Shown here piece after piece: positions 8,164-16,312 of a stretch of 64,000 bases of DNA. Within the stretch, counting starts at the first letter, position 1. Every line of letters begins with the position of its first letter. Source of the DNA: Pirellulales bacterium. GTDB taxonomy: Bacteria > Planctomycetota > Planctomycetia > Pirellulales > JAEUIK01. The notes below the pieces were generated by a model. That model had not been told where the DNA came from. It saw only the letters and a list, made by a program, of their open reading frames with translations, and did no database searches. The translations under genes and the position numbers were made by a program. The stretch is from NCBI GenBank assembly GCA_019636335.1, contig JAHBXR010000001.1:1-64000 (forward strand), in the 5' to 3' direction.

Positions 8164-9999
8164 TCAAATCGCATTGGCCATGGCGGTAAGCTGCACCACG
8201 GCCCGTTTTTGCTCTTTCTCGAGGTACTCGCGTCCCTTCTTCACATTCACGTGATCCCAGGGGAGTCGATCGGCCAGTCCGTAGGGCTGGTGCAACGTGG
8301 CCTGTACGTCGATGCCGAGCTCGGCCATCGCGTCCCACCAGAGTTTTGGATTGGCATGCTCGTGCCAGCTATCGAGCCGCGCCCCGCGGCGCCAGGCGAG
8401 CTCGATCACGTCCGCCATGCGGCGATCGCCCCGGCTCAAGGCCCCTTCGAGCAGGCTGGTTTCGACGTTGTGGCACTTGACGCTCACCGCGCGGTTGCGG
8501 ACGCGCCGCTTCATATAGTCGTGCGCCCAGCGGAAATACTCGCGCGTCTGCATGCCGTTCCATTGATAGGGCGTATGCGCCTTGGGAACGAAGTTCGACA
8601 CGCTCGCCGTGACGCGGGCAAAGCGGCCCGTCTCGTCGCGGCCGATTTGCGCAATGTGCTCGGCCATTTCCACGATGCCGTCGAGATCCACCTCGCGCTC
8701 GCCCGGCAAGCCGCAGAGGAAGTAGAGCTTCACCTTCTCGAAGCCGCGGCTGAAGGCGAAGCGGCAACCTTCGTACAGGTCGTCGTTCTTGATCTTCTTG
8801 CGGATCTGCTCGCGCATGTCGTCGCGGGCCACCTCGGGGGCCAACGTGAGGCCCGAGCGGCGATCCGTCGTCAAGAGCGAGGCGATTGTGCGGAGTTGCT
8901 CGTTCACGCGCAGGCTGGGGATGGCGATGTTCACCCCCAGCGGCTGGAACGTCTCCTGCAAGCGCCGCATGAGCTGCTCGAAATGGGGATAGTCGCTCGT
9001 CGAGAGGGAGAGGATCGAGATTTCGTTGTAGCCCGTGTTGCGATAGCTCTCGAGCGCGGCCGAGACGATCGTTTCCACCTCGCGTATGCGCAAGGGACGC
9101 TTGATGACGGTGCTCTGGCAGAAACGGCACTGCCAGGGGCAGCCGCGCATGATCTCGATGGCAATGCGATCGTGAACGCACTCGACGAACGGCACGATCG
9201 GCGCCGTCGGCAATGGGATGCCATCGAGATCGGAGATCACCGACGGCTCGATCGTCTCGGGAATGCCCTCGCGCGTGGGATGCAACTTGACGAACCGGCC
9301 CTCGGCGCCATATTCCGGTTCGTAAAAGCGCGGCACGTAGGCGTAGGGAATTCGCCGGGCCATGTCGGCCAGCACGTCGGCGCGTGCCTCGCGACTGGCG
9401 GCCTCGGTTCGCCAGGGGGCGTCGCCCCGCGCCTCGCGACGCAACTCCAGCCATTCGTCGCAGATCACCGGCAGGCTCGGTTCGCCGTCGCCGGTGATGA
9501 AAATGTCGACGAACGGCGCCAGCGGCTCGGGATTCTGCGCGCACGGTCCCCCCGCGATGATCAGCGGATGCTCGAGCGTGCGTTCTTCAGCCCGCAGCGG
9601 GATGCCCCCCAGATCGAGCATCGTGAGGAGGTTGGTCGCGCAGATTTCATATTGCAGGCTGAATCCCAACACGTCGAAATCGACGAGCGGCGTGAAGGTC
9701 TCGAGGGAATAGAGGGGCGTTCCCGAGTTGCGGAGCGCCGCCTCCATGTCGAGCTCAGGGGTGAAGACCCGTTCGCAGGCCCAATCGTCGCGTTGATTGG
9801 TGAGCGAATAAAGGACCTGCAGGCCGTGATGGCTCATGCCGATCGAGTAGGTATCGGGGAAGGCGAGGCACAGCCGCCCGCGGACCGTGCGATGGTCTTT
9901 GGCGATGACGTTGAGCTCGCCCCCGACGTACTGTGCGGGCGAACGGACGCCCGGCAGCAGGCGACCGACGACGTAATCCTTGAGGCGTTGATTGAGCAT
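8164..9999 (-). CDS. B12-binding-type radical SAM protein (TIGR03960-like)
   Basis: This 611-residue protein begins with a segment like the cobalamin-binding Rossmann region seen in the TIGR03960 family (LCLAFPDTYSIGMSHHGLQVLY, then FDVLGFSLQYE, and IIAGGPCAQNPEPL with IFITGDGE). The radical SAM core follows with IMRGCPWQCRFCQ near residue 285, giving the CxxxCxxC motif that holds the 4Fe-4S cluster, and continues with GLPGERE near 400. The cobalamin-ligand motif DxHxxG is not evident, so B12 binding is uncertain. In many bacteria the family is linked to a TIGR03936 protein, which is not adjacent here. The reaction is unknown. It is upstream of the epimerase gene on the same strand. Confidence 0.85.
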   Translation of the reverse strand: MLNQRLKDYVVGRLLPGVRSPAQYVGGELNVIAKDHRTVRGRLCLAFPDTYSIGMSHHGLQVLYSLTNQRDDWACERVFTPELDMEAALRNSGTPLYSLETFTPLVDFDVLGFSLQYEICATNLLTMLDLGGIPLRAEERTLEHPLIIAGGPCAQNPEPLAPFVDIFITGDGEPSLPVICDEWLELRREARGDAPWRTEAASREARADVLADMARRIPYAYVPRFYEPEYGAEGRFVKLHPTREGIPETIEPSVISDLDGIPLPTAPIVPFVECVHDRIAIEIMRGCPWQCRFCQSTVIKRPLRIREVETIVSAALESYRNTGYNEISILSLSTSDYPHFEQLMRRLQETFQPLGVNIAIPSLRVNEQLRTIASLLTTDRRSGLTLAPEVARDDMREQIRKKIKNDDLYEGCRFAFSRGFEKVKLYFLCGLPGEREVDLDGIVEMAEHIAQIGRDETGRFARVTASVSNFVPKAHTPYQWNGMQTREYFRWAHDYMKRRVRNRAVSVKCHNVETSLLEGALSRGDRRMADVIELAWRRGARLDSWHEHANPKLWWDAMAELGIDVQATLHQPYGLADRLPWDHVNVKKGREYLEKEQKRAVVQLTAMANAI

Positions 10000-10121
10000 T
10001 TTTACAGTTCTAATGGTGCAGCGCCCCGCTCGATCCGGCTGCTCGCGGAAGTGTCCTCAATTATGGCGGATAGGGTGGCTGGAAAACAGGCCAATGGGTG
10101 CGATAATCTCTCGTGGACTCG

Positions 10122-10199
10122 CCCTCGCTGACGCTTTTTGAAGTCGCGCTTTTCGCGAAATCCCAATGCGAAGCGTGAGTTTTGAAGTGGCGCGATTCG
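10122..10199 (+). repeat. Composite repeat, left copy
   Basis: CCCTCGCTGACGCTTT (10122-10137) is the exact reverse complement of 10660-10675. It is followed by TTGAAGTCGCGCTTTTCG (10138-10155) and a diverged second copy, 10168-10199, of the same ACTTCAAAA/ACGCTTCG pattern. All of these have counterparts in opposite orientation near 10589-10619. Confidence 0.65.
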
Positions 10200-10290
10200 A
10201 TCCGGATCTGGCGACGCGCAAAAATCCTCGGCCAGCGCGGTGGCCGAAAATCAACGGCGCAACAAGCCTCGCACCCGTGTACAGTGGTAG

Positions 10291-10311
10291 GTCAGGTACC
10301 CCGTACCTGAC
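10291..10311. repeat. Hairpin repeat GTCAGGTAC/GTACCTGAC, copy 1
   Basis: Perfect 9-base arms GTCAGGTAC and GTACCTGAC enclose CCC. The same arms with a GGGC loop recur at 35236-35257 inside the nuo operon, and both are preceded by TAG. It has no downstream T-run, so it is not a typical terminator. Confidence 0.75.
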
Positions 10312-10363
10312 ACTTGTTCGACTCGGCCACGTCAAAGTGCTCGAGCATGCCATGTGCAAAGTG

Positions 10364-10385
10364 GCACGGGCTGTCTAGCCTGTGC
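10364..10385. repeat. Hairpin repeat GCACGGGCT/AGCCTGTGC
   Basis: Nine-base arms with a single G-T wobble enclose the tetraloop GTCT. The hairpin lies inside the repeat island and is directly followed by the first GTGGTGCGCG repeat. Confidence 0.6.
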
Positions 10386-10396
10386 AGACGCTACGA

Positions 10397-10415
10397 GTGG
10401 TGCGCGATGGTGCGC
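10397..10415 (+). repeat. Direct repeat GTGGTGCGCGATGGTGCGC, copy 1
   Basis: This 19-base sequence recurs exactly at 10543-10561. Internally it is built from a GGTGCGC unit. Both copies are followed within a few bases by ACCAACAC. Confidence 0.7.
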
Positions 10416-10542
10416 GTACCAACACCTCCTACGAGGCCACCAATACCCGGTTGAGAAGCACGAGCGCCCAGCCTGATCCTCGATACGCAAGTGCCCACCA
10501 CCGCACCGCTTGCAACGAATCCGCTGCTCCTGGGGCGACCGA

Positions 10543-10561
10543 GTGGTGCGCGATGGTGCGC
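10543..10561 (+). repeat. Direct repeat GTGGTGCGCGATGGTGCGC, copy 2
   Basis: Exact match to 10397-10415. A further ATGGTGCGC unit is appended at 10562-10570 before ACCAACAC, so this copy is expanded by one unit. Confidence 0.7.
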
Positions 10562-10588
10562 ATGGTGCGCGAACCAACACAATTCGCT

Positions 10589-10675
10589 CGAAAAGCGCAA
10601 CTTCAAAACGGACGCTTCGGGTTGTGCTCTTGGCTCCACGCCGCACTACATCACAATCCAAAGCGTCAGCGAGGG
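10589..10675 (-). repeat. Composite repeat, right inverted copy
   Basis: CGAAAAGCGCAACTTCAAAA starts at 10589 and leads into ACGCTTCG (to 10619). AAAGCGTCAGCGAGGG at 10660-10675 completes the element. It mirrors 10122-10199, so about 390 bases lie between oppositely oriented copies. Confidence 0.65.
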
Positions 10676-10719
10676 AACTCACCGGGCGACAGTCCGCGGC
10701 GATTTCGATTCGGACGGCC

Positions 10720-11445
10720 TCAACCGGCGACACGCGCCGCGCACAATGCCGCGAAGCAGCCGAAGAGTTTCTCCGCAAGCTGGTGCATCGCGGGCAGTCG
10801 CGCGGGAGTCTCGGCACGGATTCGCGCCGGATCGATATAGTCAAGCTCCGCCAGTTCCTGGCGGCCGGCCGGTTCGCTGAGCCAGTGCTCGATGATCTCG
10901 TGCGTTACCTCGGCGTGGAACTGCACGCCATAGGCGGTCTCGCCATAGCGGAACGCTTGTTGCACGCACGACTCGCCACGGCAGAGTTGCACGGCGCCGT
11001 CGGGCAACTCGAACGTGTCGCCGTGCCATTGGAAGACCCTCTCGCGCGGAGCGAAGTGTGCGAAGAGAGGGTCGCCCGCCGCCTCGGCTGTCGGTGCGAG
11101 GTCGTACCAGCCGATTTCCTTGACGGGATTGCGATCCACGCGCGCTCCCAACGACCTGGCCAGCAACTGCGCGCCCAGGCAAATGCCAAGAACAGGTACC
11201 TGGTGATCGACTGCCGCGCGAATCCAGTCCATCTCGGGCAAAAGAAACGGATGCTGCTCGGTCTCGTCCGTGTTCATCGCGCCCCCGAGCACGATGAGTC
11301 CCGCCAGTTGTTGCGGATCGAACGCGCGTAGCGATTCGCGCGACAGATCGAGATACGAGTAAACGAGCCCCGCCTGTCGCAAGGCCAACTCGGCGACGCC
11401 CAGAGACTCCTCGGCCGTATGGCGAAACACGAGCACAGGTCGCAT
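10720..11445 (-). CDS. Class I glutamine amidotransferase-like protein
   Basis: This 241-residue protein has the class I GATase fold found in GMP synthase-type amidotransferases. The nucleophile elbow is LGICLGAQ, with Cys near residue 85. The catalytic His/Glu pair is in QFHAE near residue 173, and the oxyanion segment is LIVLGGAMN near 50-58. I set the start at 11445, which begins MRPVLVFRHTAEE and leaves eight bases after the stop of the enolase-superfamily gene. The frame is open further upstream but that part is a shadow of the neighbour. The acceptor substrate is not known; stand-alone members often act on amino-acid conjugates. Confidence 0.85.
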   Translation of the reverse strand: MRPVLVFRHTAEESLGVAELALRQAGLVYSYLDLSRESLRAFDPQQLAGLIVLGGAMNTDETEQHPFLLPEMDWIRAAVDHQVPVLGICLGAQLLARSLGARVDRNPVKEIGWYDLAPTAEAAGDPLFAHFAPRERVFQWHGDTFELPDGAVQLCRGESCVQQAFRYGETAYGVQFHAEVTHEIIEHWLSEPAGRQELAELDYIDPARIRAETPARLPAMHQLAEKLFGCFAALCAARVAG

Positions 11446-11453
11446 GACGGCAC

Positions 11454-12572
11454 CTATTTGCCCGCGAATCGAGCCAGCGCCTCGCGATTCAATTCGATGC
11501 CCAGCCCGGGCTTCTCCGGAATCGCCAGCATTCCCTCGGCATCGAGGCGGAATGGCTCGGTAATGATCTGTTCGATGTACGGCGCCGGGGTCAGGTACTC
11601 GACAAACCGCGCCACTGGCATGGCAGCGGCCAATTGCAGATCGGCCGCCACGCCCACGGCGGTGTTCCAGCCGTGACTGACCATTTGAATGTTGTGGTCG
11701 TACGCCATCCAGGCGATGCGCCGCGCCTCGCTCAGGCCGCCACATTTCGTGGCGTCGGGTTGCACGATGTCGAACGCGCCGCGTTCAATCCAGGTTTGAA
11801 ACGTCTGCCGCCGCGTGAGGACTTCGCCCCCGGCAATCGGTACCGGCGCGTGACGCCGCAGTTGCACGAAGCCCTCGATATCGTCGGGGGGGAGGGGTTC
11901 TTCGAACCAGCCGATGTTGTACTGCGCGAGCATCTGGGCCGTGCGCAGGGCCCACTTGTAGCCGTGCGGCCAGAACTGTTCGCTCCCCCCCGCGTCGACC
12001 AGGAGCTCGACGCCGTCCCCCACGGTGTCGCGGGCCGTGCGGACAAGCAACTCGTCGTAGCGCGAGTCGCGGCGGCCGAAGGGACGCCAGCCCAACTTGA
12101 TGGCGCGAAAGCCGCGCGACGTGGTCGCCTGTAACTTGTCGCGCAGCTTGGCCGGCTCGTCGAACAAGATCGATCCATACGGCTTGATCTTCGTGCGATA
12201 GCAACCCCCCAGCAGACGTGAGACCGGCTGGTTGCAGAGCTTGCCGAAGAGATCCCACAGCGCGATATCGATGCCGGAGATGACGTGCTCGACCGTGCCG
12301 CCACGCCCCTGCCAGAAGCTCGATTGCCGCAGCTTTTCGCTGACGCGCTCGGGCTCGACGGCCGACTCGTGCAGCCATTGCGGCCGGAGAAACTCGACGC
12401 CGGCCTCGACCAGTTGCGAGCTGGTAAAGACGCTGCCGACGCCGGTGGGGCCCTCGTCGGTGATGACCTCGACCAGGGCGTGCAGATCGTCTTCGGCCTC
12501 GTGGGCGTCGGGCCAGCCACCGTCGACGGTGCCGCCCAGCAGGCGATGGACGCGAATATCGGTGATTTTCAT
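11454..12572 (-). CDS. Enolase-superfamily enzyme, mandelate racemase/muconate lactonizing type
   Basis: This 372-residue protein has the capping domain (MKITDIRVHRLLGG at the start, GVGSVFTSSQLVEAG) and the barrel with the expected catalytic set: Lys in FRAIKLGW, metal ligands Asp in LLVDAGG, Glu in GWFEEPLPPDD and Glu in PIAGGEVL, then Asp in VQPDATKCGG and His in MVSHGWNT. This His/Asp pairing is typical of acid-sugar dehydratases and racemases of the mandelate racemase subgroup; only one Lys of the usual KxK pair is seen. The exact sugar acid cannot be told. The start at 12572 is the Met that begins the capping domain. It is upstream of the amidotransferase on the same strand. Confidence 0.87.
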   Translation of the reverse strand: MKITDIRVHRLLGGTVDGGWPDAHEAEDDLHALVEVITDEGPTGVGSVFTSSQLVEAGVEFLRPQWLHESAVEPERVSEKLRQSSFWQGRGGTVEHVISGIDIALWDLFGKLCNQPVSRLLGGCYRTKIKPYGSILFDEPAKLRDKLQATTSRGFRAIKLGWRPFGRRDSRYDELLVRTARDTVGDGVELLVDAGGSEQFWPHGYKWALRTAQMLAQYNIGWFEEPLPPDDIEGFVQLRRHAPVPIAGGEVLTRRQTFQTWIERGAFDIVQPDATKCGGLSEARRIAWMAYDHNIQMVSHGWNTAVGVAADLQLAAAMPVARFVEYLTPAPYIEQIITEPFRLDAEGMLAIPEKPGLGIELNREALARFAGK

Positions 12573-12747
12573 GCCGCACAGCTTACCGGCCGCGGCGAGC
12601 GCGGGCAAAGGGGCGACCGCGCTGGCGACAACCGCGACGGGCTCCCTGGACGTTCGTCGCTTTGCCTGCCTTCGGCCGCTTCGTACACTCAAGGATAGGA
12701 ACAGCACTTCCGAGCGACTTCTCATCCCGCAACGGCACTCGCCCACG

Positions 12748-15375
12748 ATGCCCGATCCGACGCCCATTTTGTCGACGTCTTGCTCGCCCGGACACGCGGC
12801 GCGCCATGGCGGCCGAAGACGACACACGCTGGCCGTGTGGCTGTTGTGCCTTCCTGGATTGCTCCTCGTGGCCGGTTGCGGTGGTTGTGGCGAATCGAGT
12901 CCGACGGAGTTGAGCGAGAAGGAGAAGCAGGAGCAGGCCAAGAGGGAACAAGAACAGGCCGAATTCCTGCTCGGCACGTTGCGGACCGAGCCGAACGGAC
13001 TCGATAAACGGGACGCCTCGACGCCGACGATTCCCTACAAGCCGGGGCATTGGACCAGTGCGACGCTCGTCGCGCAGGCGAGCCGAGAGAATCTGGACGG
13101 AAGAATCGAGACCGTGCCGCTCGCGCTGCCAGGCACACCTTATCGCTTAGGGGCAGAGCGCAACGCGGTTCTCGCCAAAGGAGAGGCTCGCCAGTTCGAG
13201 TTTATTTTCTTTCCCCCCGCGGGCCAACAGGATGCCGACGGTCGCGAGCGATCGTCGTTGGAGTCCGAATTGACGACGGCCTCGGGGCGCATGCTGGTGA
13301 ACCGCCACGACGTGTTGTCTCCGATGCCCGCCTACCAGTATTTCTTCGTGGTGTTGGCGGCGGAGCCGGATCGATATTCTTTCTTCCGGCGGCTCGACTC
13401 GGTGCGTGCTCCTTCGGAGGGGCTCGACTCCGAATTCGACATGCACTATCGGGTGCTGTTGCCCAACGTGAAGATGCACGTGCCTCTCCCGTCGAGCTCG
13501 CTCTGTTGGACGTCGACGGCCTTCCTGCTGTGGGATCGCTTCGATCCGGCGCGACTCACCCCCGACCAGAAAACGGCGCTCGTCGATTGGTTGCACTGGG
13601 GTGGGCAACTCATCGTCAGTGGGCCCGATACGCTCGACGTGCTGGCCGCGGGTTTTCTCAAGCCCTACGTGCCGGCCGATCCAGGCGGTACGGTCTTGTG
13701 GACGGCTGGCGATCTGTCGCGACTCACCGTCGATGACTGGGAGATGGAGGGGCCCAAGTTGACCGATGATCGTGAATGGACCGGCGTCGAATTGCAGCCT
13801 CGAACGGAGGGCGTCACGCTGGTCACGAGTGGTGACCGTCCGATGATCGTCGAGCGGCGCGTGGGACGCGGTCGTATCGTCGCCACGGCTTTTAGCCTCA
13901 CCGAACCGGAACTGCGAGCCTGGCCCAAGTTCGACACGCTGTTCAATGCTGCCCTGCTGCGCCGCCCGGCCCGGCGATTCGTACTCGTCAAAGGAATGGA
14001 TGTCGCGACCGATCTGCTCGAGGAAGTACAGGGAGCGAACGACGCGGAGAAGGCGAAGGATGAATTCGAGCAGGATACGTTTCTAGTCGAATGGGCCGAT
14101 GGCCACCCGCGCGACGACGCGGCGCGCACGTCGCGCGTGCGAATCTTTTCGCGAGATTCTTCCGCGCGAGCGCCGCTCGATGGTTCGGCCGAGGTACAGC
14201 ACGGCGTCGAGGCGCCGCTCACGTCGGGCATGCCAGGCTACGCCCCGCCGGCGACGCGCTACGGCTCCGGTGTGGCGGGCTGGAATTCCCGATCGAGCCT
14301 GACGAATAGCGTGGCGCAGGTCCTCACCGATGCGGCCGGCATCACCATTCCCGAGGCCACCTTCGTGGTCAAGGTGATGGCGCTCTACCTCGCCGTGCTC
14401 GTGCCGTTGAACTGGCTCGTGTTTCGAGTGCTGGGTCGCGTCGAGTGGGCCTGGGTCGCGATGCCGCTGCTGTCGATCGCCTTCACGGTGCTGGTCGTGC
14501 GTTGGGCGCAGTTGGATATCGGCTTTGTTCGCTCCGAGACGGACGTGGCCGTCGTCGAACTGTACGACGGCTACGATCGGGCGCACGTCACGCATTACTC
14601 GGTGCTCTACACGTCGCTGGCCACGCGCTTTGCCGCGGTTTTCGAGGGGACTGCCGTGGTGCAGCCACTGCCGCGCGAGAAAGGGGCCTTCGACGGGCTC
14701 GGCAGCGACGATCTCGTCCTGGCACAGGGGACGACCACGCGGCTCACGGGATTCACCGTCGCGTCGAACTCGACCGGCATGCTGCATGGCGAGCAGATGC
14801 AGAACGTGGGGGGAGCGCTGCGTGTGGGCCGTGCTGCGGCGGGGGGCTGGCAGGTGACGAACGAAACCAGTCTCACCATTCGCGGGGCCGGTGTGCTATC
14901 GGCAGAGGGTGCCGCCTGGATCGGCGAGCTCGCCCCCGGCGCCGGCGCGGTCTTGAAGTTCGCCCCCTTCGATCCAGCCACGCTCTGGCAAGCAGAACTC
15001 GACGGGTCGCCAGAGACCGATGAATCCGCGGCGCCGGGATCGCTGAACGTGCGGCGACTGTACCGTATGAATGCGGATGATTTCGCCCAAACCTTTGCCG
15101 GCATGCGATTGATCGGCTGGACCGACGCCGGCCCGAGCGGCATGTCGATCGAACCGGCCGTTTCGCAACAAAGAAAGATGGCTTTCGTGGTGGCGCATTT
15201 GCAGACGCCGGAATTGAGCCGCCCGGCCGACGATATTGGCACGCCCCATCTACCGATCGACGACCAGGCGGAACCAGAGATGGACCCCAGCGAGAACCCG
15301 GCCTCGGCATCGTCCCCCCCCGCGGCCAACGCTGCCACGCAATCCACCGCAGCAAGTGCCGGGGGCATGCCATGA
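12748..15375 (+). CDS. Large lipoprotein heading an ABC export operon
   Basis: This protein is 875 residues long. A long basic N-region is followed by a hydrophobic core and the lipobox LVAGC, so it is probably a lipoprotein. Next comes a charged Glu/Lys/Gln helix (EKEKQEQAKREQEQ). The middle part contains a glutamine amidotransferase-like or Rossmann segment (LVDWLHWGGQLIVSGPDTLDVL, then GRIVATAFSL) as in DUF4350/GldG-type ABC accessory proteins. Two membrane spans lie near residues 545-590 (LYLAVLVPLNWLVFRVLG, MPLLSIAFTVLVV). The tail is Pro/Ala-rich. Its last four bases (ATGA) overlap the start of the ABC ATPase gene, which shows a coupled operon. The role in export is inferred from context; no substrate is evident. 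Confidence 0.7.
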   Translation: MPDPTPILSTSCSPGHAARHGGRRRHTLAVWLLCLPGLLLVAGCGGCGESSPTELSEKEKQEQAKREQEQAEFLLGTLRTEPNGLDKRDASTPTIPYKPGHWTSATLVAQASRENLDGRIETVPLALPGTPYRLGAERNAVLAKGEARQFEFIFFPPAGQQDADGRERSSLESELTTASGRMLVNRHDVLSPMPAYQYFFVVLAAEPDRYSFFRRLDSVRAPSEGLDSEFDMHYRVLLPNVKMHVPLPSSSLCWTSTAFLLWDRFDPARLTPDQKTALVDWLHWGGQLIVSGPDTLDVLAAGFLKPYVPADPGGTVLWTAGDLSRLTVDDWEMEGPKLTDDREWTGVELQPRTEGVTLVTSGDRPMIVERRVGRGRIVATAFSLTEPELRAWPKFDTLFNAALLRRPARRFVLVKGMDVATDLLEEVQGANDAEKAKDEFEQDTFLVEWADGHPRDDAARTSRVRIFSRDSSARAPLDGSAEVQHGVEAPLTSGMPGYAPPATRYGSGVAGWNSRSSLTNSVAQVLTDAAGITIPEATFVVKVMALYLAVLVPLNWLVFRVLGRVEWAWVAMPLLSIAFTVLVVRWAQLDIGFVRSETDVAVVELYDGYDRAHVTHYSVLYTSLATRFAAVFEGTAVVQPLPREKGAFDGLGSDDLVLAQGTTTRLTGFTVASNSTGMLHGEQMQNVGGALRVGRAAAGGWQVTNETSLTIRGAGVLSAEGAAWIGELAPGAGAVLKFAPFDPATLWQAELDGSPETDESAAPGSLNVRRLYRMNADDFAQTFAGMRLIGWTDAGPSGMSIEPAVSQQRKMAFVVAHLQTPELSRPADDIGTPHLPIDDQAEPEMDPSENPASASSPPAANAATQSTAASAGGMP

Positions 15376-16298
15376 TCGAGTTGATCGACTTCGGCAAGGA
15401 TTATGGCGACTTCACGGCCGTCGAATGCCTGAACCTGAAAATCGAGGCGGGGGAATTATTCGGCTTCATCGGTCCCAATGGCGCCGGCAAGAGTACCACG
15501 ATTCGCTTCCTGGCCACGTTGCTCAAGGCTAGCCGCGGCGATGGACGCGTGAACGGGCATAGCGTGGCCCGCGATCCCATGTCGGTGCGGCGCAGCATCG
15601 GCTATATGCCCGACAATTTCGGCGTCTACGACGGCATGCGCGTCTGGGAGTTCTTGGATTTCTTTGCCGTCGCCTACCAGATTCCGCGCGCGCGTCGCAA
15701 GCAGGTGATCAGCGACGTGCTCGAACTGCTTGATCTGGCGCACAAGCGCGACGACTTCGTGAACGGCCTTTCGCGCGGGATGAAGCAGCGGCTCTGCTTG
15801 GCGAAGACGCTCGTTCACGATCCGCCGGTGTTGATTCTCGACGAGCCTTCGAGCGGTCTCGATCCGCGCGCTCGCCTCGAGGTGAAGGCCCTGCTCAAGG
15901 AACTGTGCCGGATGGGAAAGACGATTCTCATCTCGAGCCACATTCTTACCGAGTTGGCCGACTGTTGTACGTCGATTGGTATCATCGAGCGCGGCCAGAT
16001 GCTCATGCACGGACCGATCGATGACGTCTATCGTCGCATTCGGCGCAATCGCGTGATCGATATCCGCGTGAACGATCGGGTCGACGTGGCCCTCTCGGTG
16101 GTGCGCAGCCGGCCCGAGACGTTGAACGTCGAGAGTATCGATCACGCGATTCAAGCCGAACTGGCGACCGACGACGATGGTGTCGCGTTGCTGTTGCAGC
16201 AGTTGCTGGCCGCCGGGGTGGCCGTGCGTTCCTTTGCCGAGAAGGAGCCCACGCTCGAGGACGTGTTCATGCTGGTCACGAAAGGATTGGTCACCTAG
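15372..16298 (+). CDS. ABC transporter ATP-binding protein
   Basis: This 308-residue ATPase energises an ABC-2 type exporter. Walker A is GPNGAGKSTT near residue 37, the signature is LSRGMKQRLCLAKTL near 135, Walker B is LILDEPSSGLDP near 155, and the switch His is in ISSHILTEL near 190. The C-terminal 80 residues form the extra domain common in CcmA-type subunits. It overlaps the lipoprotein gene by four bases, and 14 bases separate it from the permease gene, so all three are one transcription unit. Confidence 0.93.
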   Translation: MIELIDFGKDYGDFTAVECLNLKIEAGELFGFIGPNGAGKSTTIRFLATLLKASRGDGRVNGHSVARDPMSVRRSIGYMPDNFGVYDGMRVWEFLDFFAVAYQIPRARRKQVISDVLELLDLAHKRDDFVNGLSRGMKQRLCLAKTLVHDPPVLILDEPSSGLDPRARLEVKALLKELCRMGKTILISSHILTELADCCTSIGIIERGQMLMHGPIDDVYRRIRRNRVIDIRVNDRVDVALSVVRSRPETLNVESIDHAIQAELATDDDGVALLLQQLLAAGVAVRSFAEKEPTLEDVFMLVTKGLVT

Positions 16299-16312
16299 GA
16301 CCAGCGGCAACC

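Larger units (their letters stand above)
10000..10719. other. Gene-free island of short repeats
   Basis: This 720-base gap between the radical SAM gene and the amidotransferase gene has no credible coding region. It holds several short repeats in close array: the inverted pair 10122-10199 / 10589-10675, a hairpin at 10291-10311, a second hairpin at 10364-10385, and two direct copies of GTGGTGCGCGATGGTGCGC. Each is listed separately. Confidence 0.6.

Noticed and set aside
8209-10131. 640-residue open frame on the + strand opposite the radical SAM gene
   Set aside because: It is antisense to a gene with an intact CxxxCxxC motif. Its translation is rich in His, Arg, Asp and Leu with no domain, as expected from a GC-rich shadow frame.
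10122-10675. Insertion sequence between the inverted repeats
   Set aside because: No transposase frame lies between them and the repeats are composite and partly diverged; a non-autonomous element is possible but not shown.
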